A DNA stretch of 64,000 nucleotides, from the NCBI GenBank assembly GCA_004335635.1, contig QAXH01004141.1:287-64286 (forward strand), read 5' to 3'. Below are positions 1-12,600 of this stretch, piece after piece (within the stretch, counting starts at the first letter, position 1; each line of letters begins with the position of its first letter). This DNA comes from Chloromonas sp. AAM2 (Eukaryota; Chlorophyta; Chlorophyceae; Chlamydomonadales; Chlamydomonadaceae). Under the pieces are notes generated by a model, which did not search any database, was not told the DNA's origin, and worked only from the letters and a program-made list of their open reading frames with translations. The position numbers and the translations under genes are program-made.

Positions 1-920
1 GGAATGGCTCAGGAACCACTCAGCACCTCATGGCATGATAGATTTGCTTGTTGGTGGGTTTCCATGCGTGGGATTCTCCTCTCTTGGCATCAAGATAGGG
101 TGGCATCAAGGACAAGCAATACACATTGCCTGCTGTCACAGCCCCTGTACAATCCCAGATGTGGGCTACTCCACGCCATGGCTGCACCAGCAAGAAGCGT
201 AGCGAGTATTCACCACAAAAGAGTTCCAGTCAATACATCAAGACACACGAACAGTCACCATACAAACCTATCAAATTGTCCCAGAACTGGCAAACTTTTT
301 TTTGAGGTCGTTGCTGATGCAATCAATATGATTGAGTGATCACTGACCCTGACAATCGTTTAATCCATTCCATTTAAATGGCTACCGGGGTGCGGCCTGT
401 GGGGTGATAGCCACAAGGAACTCACCAGCCTTGCTGACACGGCCAGATTCCGATTTAAATAGGAGAAATTTTTGCAATTTGCGCAAATAGTTGATATTGT
501 TGTTGAGTTGAATAGTTGATATTTGCGTTGGACATGCTTCAATGCTGGGAAATGACACCTCTACGCAAGACGCTTGAAAATAATAGACCAAGAGTAGGCC
601 ACTTACTATGTGCTTGGTGGAGCGCACTGGCTCTGATTACAGCGCATGATAATTTGTCGATTGATCAGGACAGAACAAGCACCCAACACCATGGACACAG
701 AAACTCAAACTCGTTGCAGCTAGTGACGTGCTCAATGAAGTGACATGCCCAATCAAGTGTGGCAATCAGGATGCCGATCATCAAGCAACCGACGTAACCG
801 CCCCAGGATGATGCATCTGCGCACTCTGGTAAGCTGTGACCATATTGTCGCAGCACAGCACAACCTATTGACGCAACGCCATCTGCAAAGGTGCTGCGTC
901 CCTGTGTAGATTTCGCAGCC
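1..920. other. Intergenic / 5' flank with no supported gene
   Basis: I see no conserved protein in this stretch; the open frames are short and have no recognisable motifs. It holds one copy of the dispersed repeat at 274-295 and, at 481-537, an AT-rich segment with a duplicated TTGATAT block that recurs near 37958. The last part should contain the promoter and 5' untranslated region of the acyltransferase gene that starts at 921. Confidence 0.5.
274..295 (-). repeat. Dispersed short repeat, copy 1
   Basis: On the minus strand it reads TTTGCCAGTTCTGGGACAA preceded by an A-run (a T-run follows on the plus strand). It is one of about seven related copies in the window, all next to an A/T run or close to one. 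The family is not recognised; it could be the end of a small transposable element. Confidence 0.6.
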
Positions 921-3900
921 ATGACCTTCTTAAACTCAGTGCTCGAAGCATCGCACAAGTTTCAGGAAATGACGTCCAGCAGGAACAATTTGATCAAACA
1001 CATGCCATGGGAGTCCGTTCCTGAGTCGGCTCTGGGGCTATCCAAGGATCAAATGCGATTCATGCTCTCGCTCTTCGCCTCCGTTCTGGTTGGCGCAGGC
1101 ATCCGGGGGCTCAAAAACCCAACACGTGAGTCGCAATGGACAATCTAACACTCAAGTAGCATGAATGACCAGACATGACAGGATCACAGCATGACATGAT
1201 CACAGGCAACTTCAAAGTGTGAAAACAAAAAGCGAACCAAAACTCTGTTCTCTGTTCTTTGCATGCATGCCTTGCAGTGCGTCATTTGTACTCTCTGGTG
1301 ACAGGCGTGCTACTTACCTACTATCCCTTTGGGGCAGGGGTGGTGCACGCATTGCCGCCTGCCCTGTTGACATACCTTGCAATGCTAGTATCACCCCGCA
1401 ACTGTGGCATGTTAGCCTGGATGGCAAACTTTCCGTATCTCATATACTTGTGAGTCGTGCTTAGTACGCAGCCTTGCTTGTGCATGGCAAATTGAGAAGA
1501 ATGACCCCTTGCAACAGACTGATGTAAGCAACAGGGCCAACTGCATGCATGCAGCATTAACAACGGATGGTCAGCGCACTCATGCTCAGCAACAGCGTAA
1601 ACAGAACTTGACAGTCAAGATGCATGTGGGTTTGCCAAGGCATGCGGGACACCAGGCATGCAGTAACAGATCAGGAACGTGTGTGCTGAGCTGCAGTGTT
1701 TACTTGGTTCCCATCGGCTTTCCAATATCTTCCTTGCTTTGTACATTTCCACCTCCCAACTGGTATGCAGGCATGTAGTCAATGCGAGTGGCGAGTCGTG
1801 GATGCAAGGACAGATGGACTTCACAGGTGCGCCATCACTTAGCCATCCGCTTACGCATACAAGTTCAGTGTTTACAGAACCGTGGGTGTGTGGTTTCCCT
1901 CCTCACGTATTGCTAAGCATCATCGCGGAGAAACATGTAACTTGGCTGCGGTTTTGGATTACTAATGATAAGAAAAAATTCTTGTCCAAGTCATGAGGGG
2001 AGGGACTGCAAGCCGTCCAACCTACAAGTGAAGGGGATTGTGACACACCTGGATAGTAGAGGTAGTGGCCAACCCTTCCATGTGCTATCCTGTCCGCAAA
2101 CCTCGGACTGGCCTGTGCTTGGGCTGGATACCAGCAACTGCTCATCGCGCTCTGACAGCCGCTTGTTGTCCCAGCAACCTCAGGCTGAGTCTGATCATCA
2201 TCCTCACACTACCTTGGGTAGAGGCACCATGTGGCAGGCTTTGAACGTTGTGGTGCACACATGCTTCAACCGTTGCGGTGCACACGCCATGCGTTAGCTT
2301 GCCTGCTGGGGCAAGCAGGTAAGTGTGTTTGCCATGATGTCAGCAGTTCAACCTTGGGACTCATGCATTGTGACTTCCCATATGTGCAGGCTGTGAGATG
2401 GTGCTGGTGCTCAAGCTGATCAGCATAGCAGTGTGCTACCAGGATGGCAGAAAGCGCAAAAAGGAGGTGAGACTGTGGGAGAGAACAATCAACATGCGTG
2501 CATACCCACAAGCAGCCATGCATGTTTGCCCTACCTGAAGGTCTACATTTGAGTACAAGATGGCATATGAAGGGTTGTACATCTCAGTAAGCCATAGGAG
2601 TCATGTTCTCACCAGGGCGCATTACACATGTCGAGCTGTCTTGCATGATGTGTGAGATGTCACGTCAGAAGCAAGACAGACATGTCATGCATGACTTTGA
2701 GCCTCATGAATTCTGGACCGAACTGCTCTGCCCGCACCCAGAGCTGTTTGGCACACGTACACCGGTACCATGCACTCGGTGCATACGTTGATGCCACGTT
2801 AGGTGCACTGGCTGTTTGGGCTTTCCTCTTGCATTCGTTCCACAAAATGACTGCTCTTCCATGTGCGGTTCAGGACTTGAGCCCCTATCAGGCAGCACAT
2901 GCCCTGGACTCAGTACCCTCCCTGCTTGAGTACCTGTCCTTCGTCTTTAGCCTGGGTAACCTACTGGCAGGCCCATACATCGAGTTCCATGACTACAAGG
3001 AGTTTATCGAGTTCAAGGGGGTGGGTGGGACGGGGGGAGCTTGGGCGTGTGCGGATGCAATGTCCTCCCAGCAGCAACAGCATAATGCTGTTCAGGCGGC
3101 AAAATACCTGCGAACGAAGCAATTTTATCCCATACAGCGATGTGTTGGTCAAGCTGCAACACCAGACCGTTCCGTTCTCAGCGCCACAGCATGGCATTAT
3201 ACACAGGTGTCAGCGTGCAAGTGGTGCACGAATCTGCTATTGAACGTGTTTCAGGTGCTCGAGCATGCAAGGTTACATGCACCATGAACGGCTCCGATAG
3301 CACTGCATAAACATGCATGCATGTGTTCCATGCAGGTTTGGGACCCCAACGCTGCCAAGCCGATGCCCAGTGTGGTCATGCCCACCGTGAACTGCCTGGT
3401 GGAGATCGTCCTGTCCATGGGGGGCTACCTGCGCCTGGTGTCCGTGTACAACGTGCACACCTTTAAGACTGCATGGTACCTCACTGCACCACTGTACAAA
3501 AAGTGGGTGCAAGGCCGAGGTGAACACGCCAGGAAGAACATGAACACATGTCAGACTTCAGTCACACGTGACTGACATGCGCGTGGGACGTGCACACACT
3601 TCAGCTGGCTCGCAGCTTGTGTGCGTGCTGGGTTGTGTTTTACTGTGTCTCCCCATGTGTTGTTCAGGATTGGCATCATCCTTGTGTGTGGCATCACGAA
3701 CCAGCTCAAGTACTGCTTCTCGTGGAAGCTCAGCGAGGCGTCGTTAACCCTGGCAGGGATTAACTTCTACGGATGGGACGAGAAGACGGGCAAGGGAGAG
3801 TGGTGGGTGCAGCAGGCGACTGGTGGTATGGGCGAGGGGTGGACAGGCGCAGGGACATGGATTTGAGTGATGATGCCAGCATGACTATAGTGGAAGGCAG

Positions 3901-5003
3901 GGCAATGAATCTGATAAATGTGGAGTGGTGGGGCAGACAGGAGCAGGGATGTGGTGATGATTTGAGCATGGACTGGGATGGAAGGGATGGAAATGGATGC
4001 TTGCAGTCGGTACTCGTAGGTTCTGCATGCTAATTTGTGCACTTGTGCCACCGGTTGGCGTGTGAACTGTCATGTGTGTGATGCAGGGGCCGGTACCGCA
4101 ACGTGCGCTTCTTCCGCCTGATCACATGCGACACTGCACGAATGGTCACGTTCTACTGGAACATCGGCACAGGCACTTTCTTGCGGAGGTGAATGGGGCA
4201 CGCAGGCATGCAACTGCTTTGTGCATGGCAACATGCTGCAACTCCAGCACTTTACCCAGGGCCAACTGCTGACGCTCCTGCCACAAAGCAGAACAGCCTG
4301 AACCACACCTTCTGCGTCACTATCAAACCCCACATTCTGGTGGCCAAGTGCTCAATGCTGATTGCCTGTGGCTCGCCTTCTGCTCTATTGCCAAGTTCGA
4401 CTTATTTCCTGTCCGATCGGCCATGCACGAATCTTGTACGCATCACATCTGCCTAGATGCCATTTCACTCTCACAATCCAGCACACCTAACCCAGCTACC
4501 CAGCTCATTCCCATGCTTGCATGCTGCCCACGCACAGATACGTGTACGAACGGCTGGTGCCCAGGGGCAAGCGGCCAGGCTTTGCCCAACTGCTTGCAAC
4601 CCAGACAGTGTCTGCCATCTGGCATGGGCTCTATGCGGGCTACCTGCTCTTCTTCCTGGGCACGGCGTTGTGGATCTTCTTCAGCACTCAGCTGTACAAG
4701 CTGGAAGAAAAGTACGCACCTCATGTGTCCCACATGCTGCCTTGGAGAGCCGTTAAGATCTTCTGGACCAACTTTGTGCTCAATTACATGGCCTCTGCCT
4801 TCATGATCTTAGATCTGCATGGGAGCCTCGCGGTGTACCGGTCTGTGTACTACTTCCCGCATATCATCATGTTGGTTGGGTGTGTGGTGGGCCCTACGCT
4901 TGTGGGCAAGAAAAGGACACCCAAGGCAGAGGCAGGCAAGGGCGATACAGTCAAAAGTGACGGAGGAAGCGTCGACCCTGTGAAGGGTGTCAAGGCGCAA
5001 TAG
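921..5003 (+). CDS. LPLAT: Membrane-bound O-acyltransferase, lysophospholipid acyltransferase (LPLAT/LPCAT type)
   Basis: Likely re-acylates lysophospholipids such as lysophosphatidylcholine with acyl-CoA in the endoplasmic reticulum (Lands cycle). Nine exons can be followed: 921-1125, 1278-1449, 1771-1826, 2390-2466, 2874-3020, 3336-3508, 3668-3802, 4087-4188 and 4538-5003. They sum to 1533 nt, or 510 residues, close to plant LPLAT1/2. The protein is rich in hydrophobic segments. The MBOAT signature residues are visible: an Asn in FYWNIGTGTFLR (about residue 347) and the catalytic His in SAIWHGLY (about residue 385). The stretch GRKRKKE..LSPYQAAHAL and NLLAGPYIEFHDY also match the family. 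The C-terminus is short, Lys-rich and cytosolic-looking. The intron at 3509 needs a GC donor to keep frame. The start was chosen as the first ATG of an exon that splices in phase. Acyl specificity cannot be read from the sequence. Confidence 0.93.
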
Positions 5004-5876
5004 TAGCCTCAATTGGAAAAGTGCAGAGACTGTCTCTCAGGCACAGGCAGGTACCATCACACCTGGGCCAGCCGTATCACAGGCGCCTGGCCATGCAACC
5101 GGGGCTTGTTCTTTGGGTTGACGGCCGAGCAGCAGTGCAGAGTTGGCGTGATGTTCCGCTTAGAGCCGAAGGTATGTAGTTGCTTTATGTGCCAGCAGCC
5201 GTGGTCAGTGGCTGGAACTTGCCTTAGTTTTGAACACATGCAGCAGTGAGGGTTGAGCGATCCCAGTGGGTTGCTTTGAGGACAGTCAAAAGTTGTAGGC
5301 AGCTCACGCCTTGCCTGACGGTGTGGTAATGATGCTGCGTCGTTCAAAAGCTAGCTATTCGGACTCAAGTGACTGAGCTTCATGTTGGCAACATGCAGAC
5401 CTGGAGAACATGGTCTGACGATGACGCCCTAGGCAATCCTACAAAATGTCATGCTGGTGTGTGGCTATCCCCCGTACTGCATATACTTGCTGAGCAATGC
5501 AAGCTTGCACATCTCAGGATCTGTTACAACCCATACCCACAAGGTCAGAGCTGCAACGGTGGAACCAATGGAATGGTGACATACTGGCGCGTATGCAGAC
5601 TTTTTCTGTCGAGTGTGTTCAGAAAGGGTAGGCTTGATGTACGACGAATCTGCATCTGGAGTTCCTGATGATGCAGGTAGACATGCAGATTTACTGTTGT
5701 AATGCAACTCGGACATGTGTCGAGCTGTTTGTCTTTCCACAGCTGCCGTCTCCCTGCACTGATACGGGCTTGTGTCATGTCTGCTTGCAAGCTGATAACC
5801 TAGAGCAATGGCTTCCAGTCAAGGCCTACCTGATACCAGTCCAGCGTGGGTTCTCTCCCTTTTAACCGTTTGGATT

Positions 5877-5954
5877 CAATGTTTACATTCGGATTTCCAG
5901 CAGCAGAAGCTCATTCAATGATTACATCCAGATTTCCAGCAGCAGAAGCTCATT
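5877..5954. repeat. Tandem duplication, two copies of about 39 bp
   Basis: Two adjacent units both run from ATTCAATG to TTTCCAGCAGCAGAAGCTC, with a few differences in the middle (TTTACATTCGG against ATTACATCCAG). It is non-coding as far as can be seen. Confidence 0.8.
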
Positions 5955-6327
5955 CAGAAAAGCCAAGCTGGAAAGCACGCATTCATACCTGAGCTCTCCT
6001 CCAGAAAGCAACGAATCCAATAGCAACAGATAAAGCCATCAACTGATCAGTAAGCATATGCCTCACATCTGAGGGAAACGTCAGAAAAAGGCCATGCTCA
6101 ACCTTTCATGCTCTCAGCGATGCCTGTGGTCAATTGTCAGGCATCAGACACGTCAGTCATGATGCCTACGTGCAAGCCTGAGTCCCCTTGCACAATGACA
6201 GGGCATCTGCTAGCCTACTGCAAGCACTGACAGTCCAAACGTATGCCTAATGGGCACGGCCTCAAGACTATGGCATGAATCGAAGGAGCATCTAGGGGGG
6301 AAAATGATTGATCAACAGTTCAGGATA

Positions 6328-6332
6328 TTACA
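6328..6332 (-). terminator. Candidate polyadenylation signal (TGTAA) of the lectin gene
   Basis: TGTAA on the minus strand lies about 310 nt past the stop codon at 6644. TGTAA is the usual chlorophyte poly(A) signal. A five-base motif is weak evidence by itself. Confidence 0.35.
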
Positions 6333-6643
6333 ATCAACACACTGAGTCCTGGCTCGTTGTGCAGGTTGGAATGCAAGCTCTCCCACAGCATTTTACTTGT
6401 CTGTTTAGCACAAAAAGCAGTTGAGTCAGTGGACCATGCTGATGTATGCTCATGAGACATTACTTGCAAGCACCTGCCAAACTCATGGGTTGTGCAGCAT
6501 TGGAGGGTTTATCGCCCATCAAACTGAAGATGGGATGGTTGGCAAACAGCTCACACCAGAAGCAACGGGAGTTTGATGTTTTCTGCGCATGCTGCATTGG
6601 CAGCCTGTTTGTGTTTGACTTGCGCTGAGGGTAAACCTACACC

Positions 6644-9600
6644 TCACTTCAGGAGCAAGCGACGCATGCCTGGCTGGCCTGTGGCTTGCGGCAAGGGCTT
6701 GCAACACATGTACCTATCCCTGCTCACGTATGACTCAGGACACCCGCACTCGGTCTGTAGCCACTTGCCGTCGGACTTATCGCACACCCAGCTGGCAGGC
6801 TTGCGGTTGATGAACCCGAACCACTGATAATAGGCTGAATACGACTGGCAGACGAATCGCTGGGCAGGAGGGCTGGGCGTTGACTCTGATGGCGGTGCTC
6901 CGGTGCCGCAGCACAAATCGGCCACGGGCAAGCTTTTGGCTCCCGAGCCAGCCACGATGTTGAGGGCGTCGCGGCTGGACAGATCCTTACCACAGGCAAT
7001 GAGGACGTTAGACAAGTTGAGAAAGATGTTGAGTGGCAGCACGAAGGTGCTGCTGTACGCCGTGTCCTGTGGGCCGCCGATGGCTTCGCCATGGGACGCG
7101 GTAGTGACCTGGAGCACCGAGGATGGGAGGCTTTGCTCGGAGAAGCGCGCTGCTGTCGTGGCACCGATGTCCAACTCGATGCTCAGCAGGCCTGGGTAGG
7201 CAGCAATCCAGAACTGGCTGCCGCATGGAACCTGCACGCACACGAGCAGCCGGCCATGACACACGAGCGAAGTACACTTGTCGCAATGATACTGTGCATG
7301 TTGCGGCGTTGCAATCGCCTGTCTTTGCCTGCCAGCCATGTCGGAACGACCACTATAGCTCGTTAAGGTGACAGACACAAGGTTGAGTTATTTTGAAATA
7401 GGTGTCCCTGCGTGATCACCATCACAGCCAACACCCGCCATACCCTGTGCGCACCTGGATGGCAGTAACGAGGCTATCAGCGACACCAGGCAGCATGTTG
7501 AGCGCGTTGGTGATGGACTTAGCGGTCTCGTCCTGGGCGAAGTTGAGCATCATGATGCGTGTGCGGCTGCTGGTCTCAGCGCACATGTACTTGGTGGGCA
7601 TTTGGGCATCAGTCAGGCCCAACATGGACATGGCCGTGTTAATGTTGGTACGCAGGCGAGGGCAGGAAAAGATGGACAAGTCCTGGGGCTTGAAGCGCAG
7701 GACCATGATCAGCGTAGATCCCTGCGGACAGGGTGTGCACAGCGTAGGAGAAGAGCCGCCAACCGTCAGGTGTGCTAGATACTCATGGCCTTAAAAAGCA
7801 GGTCATGCACTGTCCCCGTGTTACATGTGTTACGTCAGCCACAGGCACACTGTCACGAAGAACGAAAGAGTTTATGTTATCTCATACGTAACATGATACA
7901 CATTACGGGCGATTAGACGCTAACGCACTGCGACACACTGTAGCATGCCACCCACCGCCACTGTGGATGGTGCAGGAGGTGGGGATAATCTCAGGGCAGG
8001 TGATGGTGATGGCATTGGTGGTGGGGATGATCTCAAGGGAGGTGATGGTGATGGCATCGGTGGCTGCAAGCAAAGGTTGCAAACAGGGCTTATCAGTTGG
8101 CAGCCCAGCCACGCAGGCAGTGCTTAAGCCTCAGTTGTGGCGAACTGGGCATCACAAGCAATTGCCATTGGTTTTGAACGGGTCACTCTGAACTGGCTGC
8201 GTTTGGCAAAATCACCACTCACAGGTGCGCAGCATAGCCCTTGGGTTGTCCATACAGCAACCACCGTGGTCTTGTAGCCCCTGCACAAAGCCAAGCCAAC
8301 AAACACAACTTCTGCAATTACATGCCAAAGCCACGCAACACTAAAAATGCATCCAGCTGCAAGTTGAAACCCACTGAACAATACTGGAACAATACGCTTG
8401 TGTGCAACACCCTTTTTAGGTTGAGTCACCCAAGTTCAAAAATGGCCTCTCTCGTGCCACCTGCACTTTAAGTAGGCATGTTGGGCATGCCTACTTACAT
8501 GCTGGGTGGAGGTGCAGCCATTGGGGTCCCCATGTCTGGCGAAGGTGGGGGCGGCGACGACACATCATCATCAGAGTCATCATAGAGGAAGTAGGTCTCG
8601 TTGCTTGCCGGGCCCAGGCAGCTAAGCAGGTAATCCTCGGGCTCCTTCGGTGCATCCACATATGATACGCGAATCTGCATGACTGTGTCACATTGAGGCT
8701 TGACCGCAGCCAGGAACGGACCAAGAGCAGGGCCATCAGCCTGCAAGCAAATGGCGGGCGATGCACGGTGTTGAGGCACCATTCGTGGCCATGCTTGCGC
8801 CCTGCAACACGGGCATTCTGTATGGATGCCAGCACTCAGGTCAGTCTGGGACTTGGTGTCACATGGGCAGACTGCACGGTTTGCAAGCAACCCAACGCCT
8901 CAAGCAACTATCCTGATCCTGAACGATACCTGGAGGACACAGCTGGCATAACAAGCCCCCGGTATGAAAGTGATCTGCTCACCTGGATGCTGTACAGCAC
9001 GCTTTGTGCGCTGTACCAGGAATCAAAGCCCGCTTTCAGGACAACCTGCTGCGTCGCACCGCTCCAGGCCGACAGCGATTTGCATACAACCTCGCCTGTC
9101 TGAGAGACGCTTGAGTAAGGAGGTGAAGTGGAGCGCATGGAAACGTGGCGAAGGGTGCCGCGCACCTCTAGCGAGTCAGCTAGCGTGTAAAACGCCTTGA
9201 CCGCGCTTGCGCATGTGCCCCCAGTCATCACAAACATAAGCGATGCGATGGCCTCGCCTTGCGGAGCTGGACAGCACATCTCAGGCAGACGGATTTGAGT
9301 TGTGGTGACATCAGCCGGCGCAACGCAGCCGATGGAAACGGTGGCAGGTGCGGGAGCGCTGGGCGACGCGCCGAGTTGTGGCTGCATGTTGATTCGGGTA
9401 AGCGCGTCGCATGGCGAGCGCATGCTGCGCGCGAAGGTGGCAGCTGCACCCTCGCCCATGAGGGTCGTCAGATTGTGGGCCACCTCTGGGCTCGTCAGTA
9501 GCACGCCCAGCTCAAAGCCGACATCCTCCGGCATGCAGTAGACCCAGTTGGTGATGTAGATCTCAGACCCAGTGTCTTCCTGGGGCTTGACCACAGAGGA

Positions 9601-12600
9601 ATTGTAACCTAGGTCGGTGATCAGCTCGCGTAGCACGTCTGCCGCACCGTCGCAGTCACGCTGGCTGATCACATGCACAGCCCAGTAGCTGACGTCTGGT
9701 GGCATCGGTGGCGGTGCGGATGGTGCTGGCAGCACGGGGCCGTTCAGACCGCAGCACAAATTCCACTGGTCAATGAACATTTCCGTGGCTGACAACTTGG
9801 CAGGAGTAGGCACTGCCTGCATCTCTGACAAGCACCCAATGGCCTTGTAGCTGCTGCTCTTCTCAGGCTGCAGACTGACCCAAACAAGGGCACCACACGG
9901 AGCAGACACAGCGGTGGACAGAGCCTGGGCCAGGTCAGCCTGCAAAGCATCAGGGACACACATCACATCGATCATGACATGGGGTTACGTTGCATCATGG
10001 CTCCAGCTCAGATACCTGACCCAGTGCTACAGTGCGTGAAAGTATGCTATATCACCCACACTTGTATGCTTACCTTCTCCATAAGCTCCAGCACTTGTTC
10101 AGCGATTTGAACTTTGTCATAGGACAGTGTAACGTTGACGTACTTGACATCTGGCAAGACGTACTCGCTGCATTGGCGTGCGTTGGGCTGCGGCAGACCG
10201 CGCACTGTCAGGGCGTCACCTGCCACCGCAAGGGCTGCAGCGCAGCTTGTCTTTGTAGCAAGCAGGATGCTGATCACACCAGGGGTCACAGGCAGCGGCC
10301 CGGCACCACTGCTGCTCTCCTCAGGACTGCTCTCCTCCTGGCGCGGGCTGTGCTCCGAACTGCTGCTCTCCTCGTAATCAGAGTACTCGCCATAGTAACC
10401 GGAGTATTCGTTGGAGTAGTCGCTGCTCTCCTCACCGCTGCTCTCTTCACCACTGGATTCTTCTGAGCTGCTCTCTTCACCTGCGCCATGACCACACAGC
10501 AACCACTGACGGTGTTGTTGTTTTCATCTTTTCCTTGTTGCTGTTCAGAGAAGCCCAGGTATTGGAGCAACCTTGGCATGCCACGTCTTACAAATGTGTG
10601 CCATGACACGATACGGGGCGTGATGCAACTATGTGACTAGCTTACCGGAATCGCAGCACAGCTCTGGCAGGGCCACCTCCTCCCTCCAATAGGTGCTGCG
10701 GCCAGGCGGGTCAAGCAGGGTCAGCATCGGATACACAGCTGGATTGCTTCCTTCCCAAGCATGAAAGCATGCGGCTACTCGGTTGAGACTTGCGCATCCA
10801 AGCAAGAATTAAATGCATGAATGCACAATTTCCATGGTACCGGCTGTGAAACAAGCCTGTGACAGCACCACCATCAAGCTGCAGCCGAACTCAACCCAAC
10901 TCACCGATCGGCATTGCCCAAGCAAGTGAAGGTCGTCCAAGAATCCAGGGAGCTGACTGGCAGAGCACTGATGGTGGTGTTGCAGGCCACTCCGTGACCG
11001 GCAGCGCTAACAATCACGGCCATACCACCGCCTTTGAGCACTGCCATCAGCACAGTAGCAGACGCCCTGCAGACGTGATCAAAGAATTACAAGTCAAAGC
11101 CCTCCAATGACAGCAAGCAATTTGCATTGTTGGCCAACTGTTCTGACCGTCAATCAAGGAGGACCATGCTGATGACAGATACTCGTCCTGGTGGCGAACG
11201 CCTTGGGCTCTGCTGGGGACGCCCTTCCTACTCATGATAACGTTACTATATCCATCTCCCGCAACACCCACTTGCTGTCCATGTCAATGTCGACAATAGC
11301 GCGACCGTTAATATCCACGCAGTTGATTGGCTTAAATCCCGACAGACGGCTGGCCAGCTCAAACTGGAGCAGGGCGGTAGTAACGCCGAGTTGCAGCTGC
11401 AAAAGCCATCGCGAATTGTGACACAGGTAAGTCATCCACTTTGTTTCTGTGATGTCGCCAGCACTGATTCACGCGACATGCTCACGTACCATAGTGCAGG
11501 TTGATGGGTTGGACTGCTCACGTACCATAGTGCAGGTTGATGGGTTGGACTGCTCAGCGATAACGCGCACGCCAAACAGGTGGGGGAAGGCGAACGGAGG
11601 TGCAGGGGCTGGTGGCGATGAGCTGGACTGGTTGCCCTCGTTGATGGCGAACCTGCACATGAACCGGTTCTCAGTCGCGCAATCGTACGAATCCCACACC
11701 TGCAGCGCACGGCAGCCAGGTGAGTTGAGAAACGCCCAAAGATGGGTCAACACACTAACAAACCGACCTTGAAGCGCTGTTGAGAGGTCCCTATCCTGCG
11801 TACCTACGAGCCTAGCCTAAGAGCACCGACCTGGAGGCCCGAGGCAGAGTCCCTCCATTCGGGAGCAATGGCAGCACACAAGCCATTTGCTGAGGAGGGG
11901 CCAGTCAACGCTTGGCCATTCCCGTCAGTACCCCAGTGCGTGAAGTTGGACAATGACCCATCCAGATAGACAGGGCGTTGAGAGTTGAGGCCCTTGTGGG
12001 TTGAGGCAGCGACGGCAATCCACACGGGGGCGGTCGTCTCAGTGGTGCCCACCACAAGTGCTCTGACAACCACCTGTGCGCAAGACACAACAAGCAAACA
12101 CATGGCACAGGAGCACAAGTGGGCGGCCAAGAAACGAGCATCAATTTGCATTCACAGACACATGCAAGAGGTGTTGTAAGGCGAAACCGCCATCACAGTC
12201 CCTTGCTGTGGACCAAGGGCCAACAAAGCTGGTACTGCAAAACCATGTAGCTGTGGGTGGCTTGCCGCAAGGGCACGTAGCCTTGGTTCGTATGCTGTGT
12301 ATGATAGGACAAGGCCATGCATGTCAGTTACCTTGTACTCAGTCTCATCGGCAAAGCTGGCCAGGTCGCCGCCTTCAGCAATACAGATGCTTCGCGCAAG
12401 TGAGAAGGAAGCAGTGGAGAAATAGTATGTGAACTTGGACGAGCCGAAGATGGTCCACATATCTGAGAACAGGAGCACCACACGGGCATCTTGAGTAACT
12501 GAGTCTCATCACAAGTGTCAGGCAATTGTGCAGGTTATGATGACGGTAGCGGTGTTCACCTGGGGCCTGGTTTGGTTGTGGTGGGTACCTGCGTGCACAG

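Larger units (their letters stand above)
5004..6643. other. Convergent intergenic region between LPLAT and the lectin gene
   Basis: This holds the 3' untranslated regions of two convergent genes. Candidate TGTAA signals lie at 5698-5702 (plus strand) and 6328-6332 (minus strand). A short tandem duplication lies at 5877-5954. No conserved reading frame was seen. Confidence 0.5.

Noticed and set aside
4..339. Long open frame at the left edge
   Set aside because: No recognisable domain and low-quality composition; it overlaps a dispersed repeat and has no splice context.
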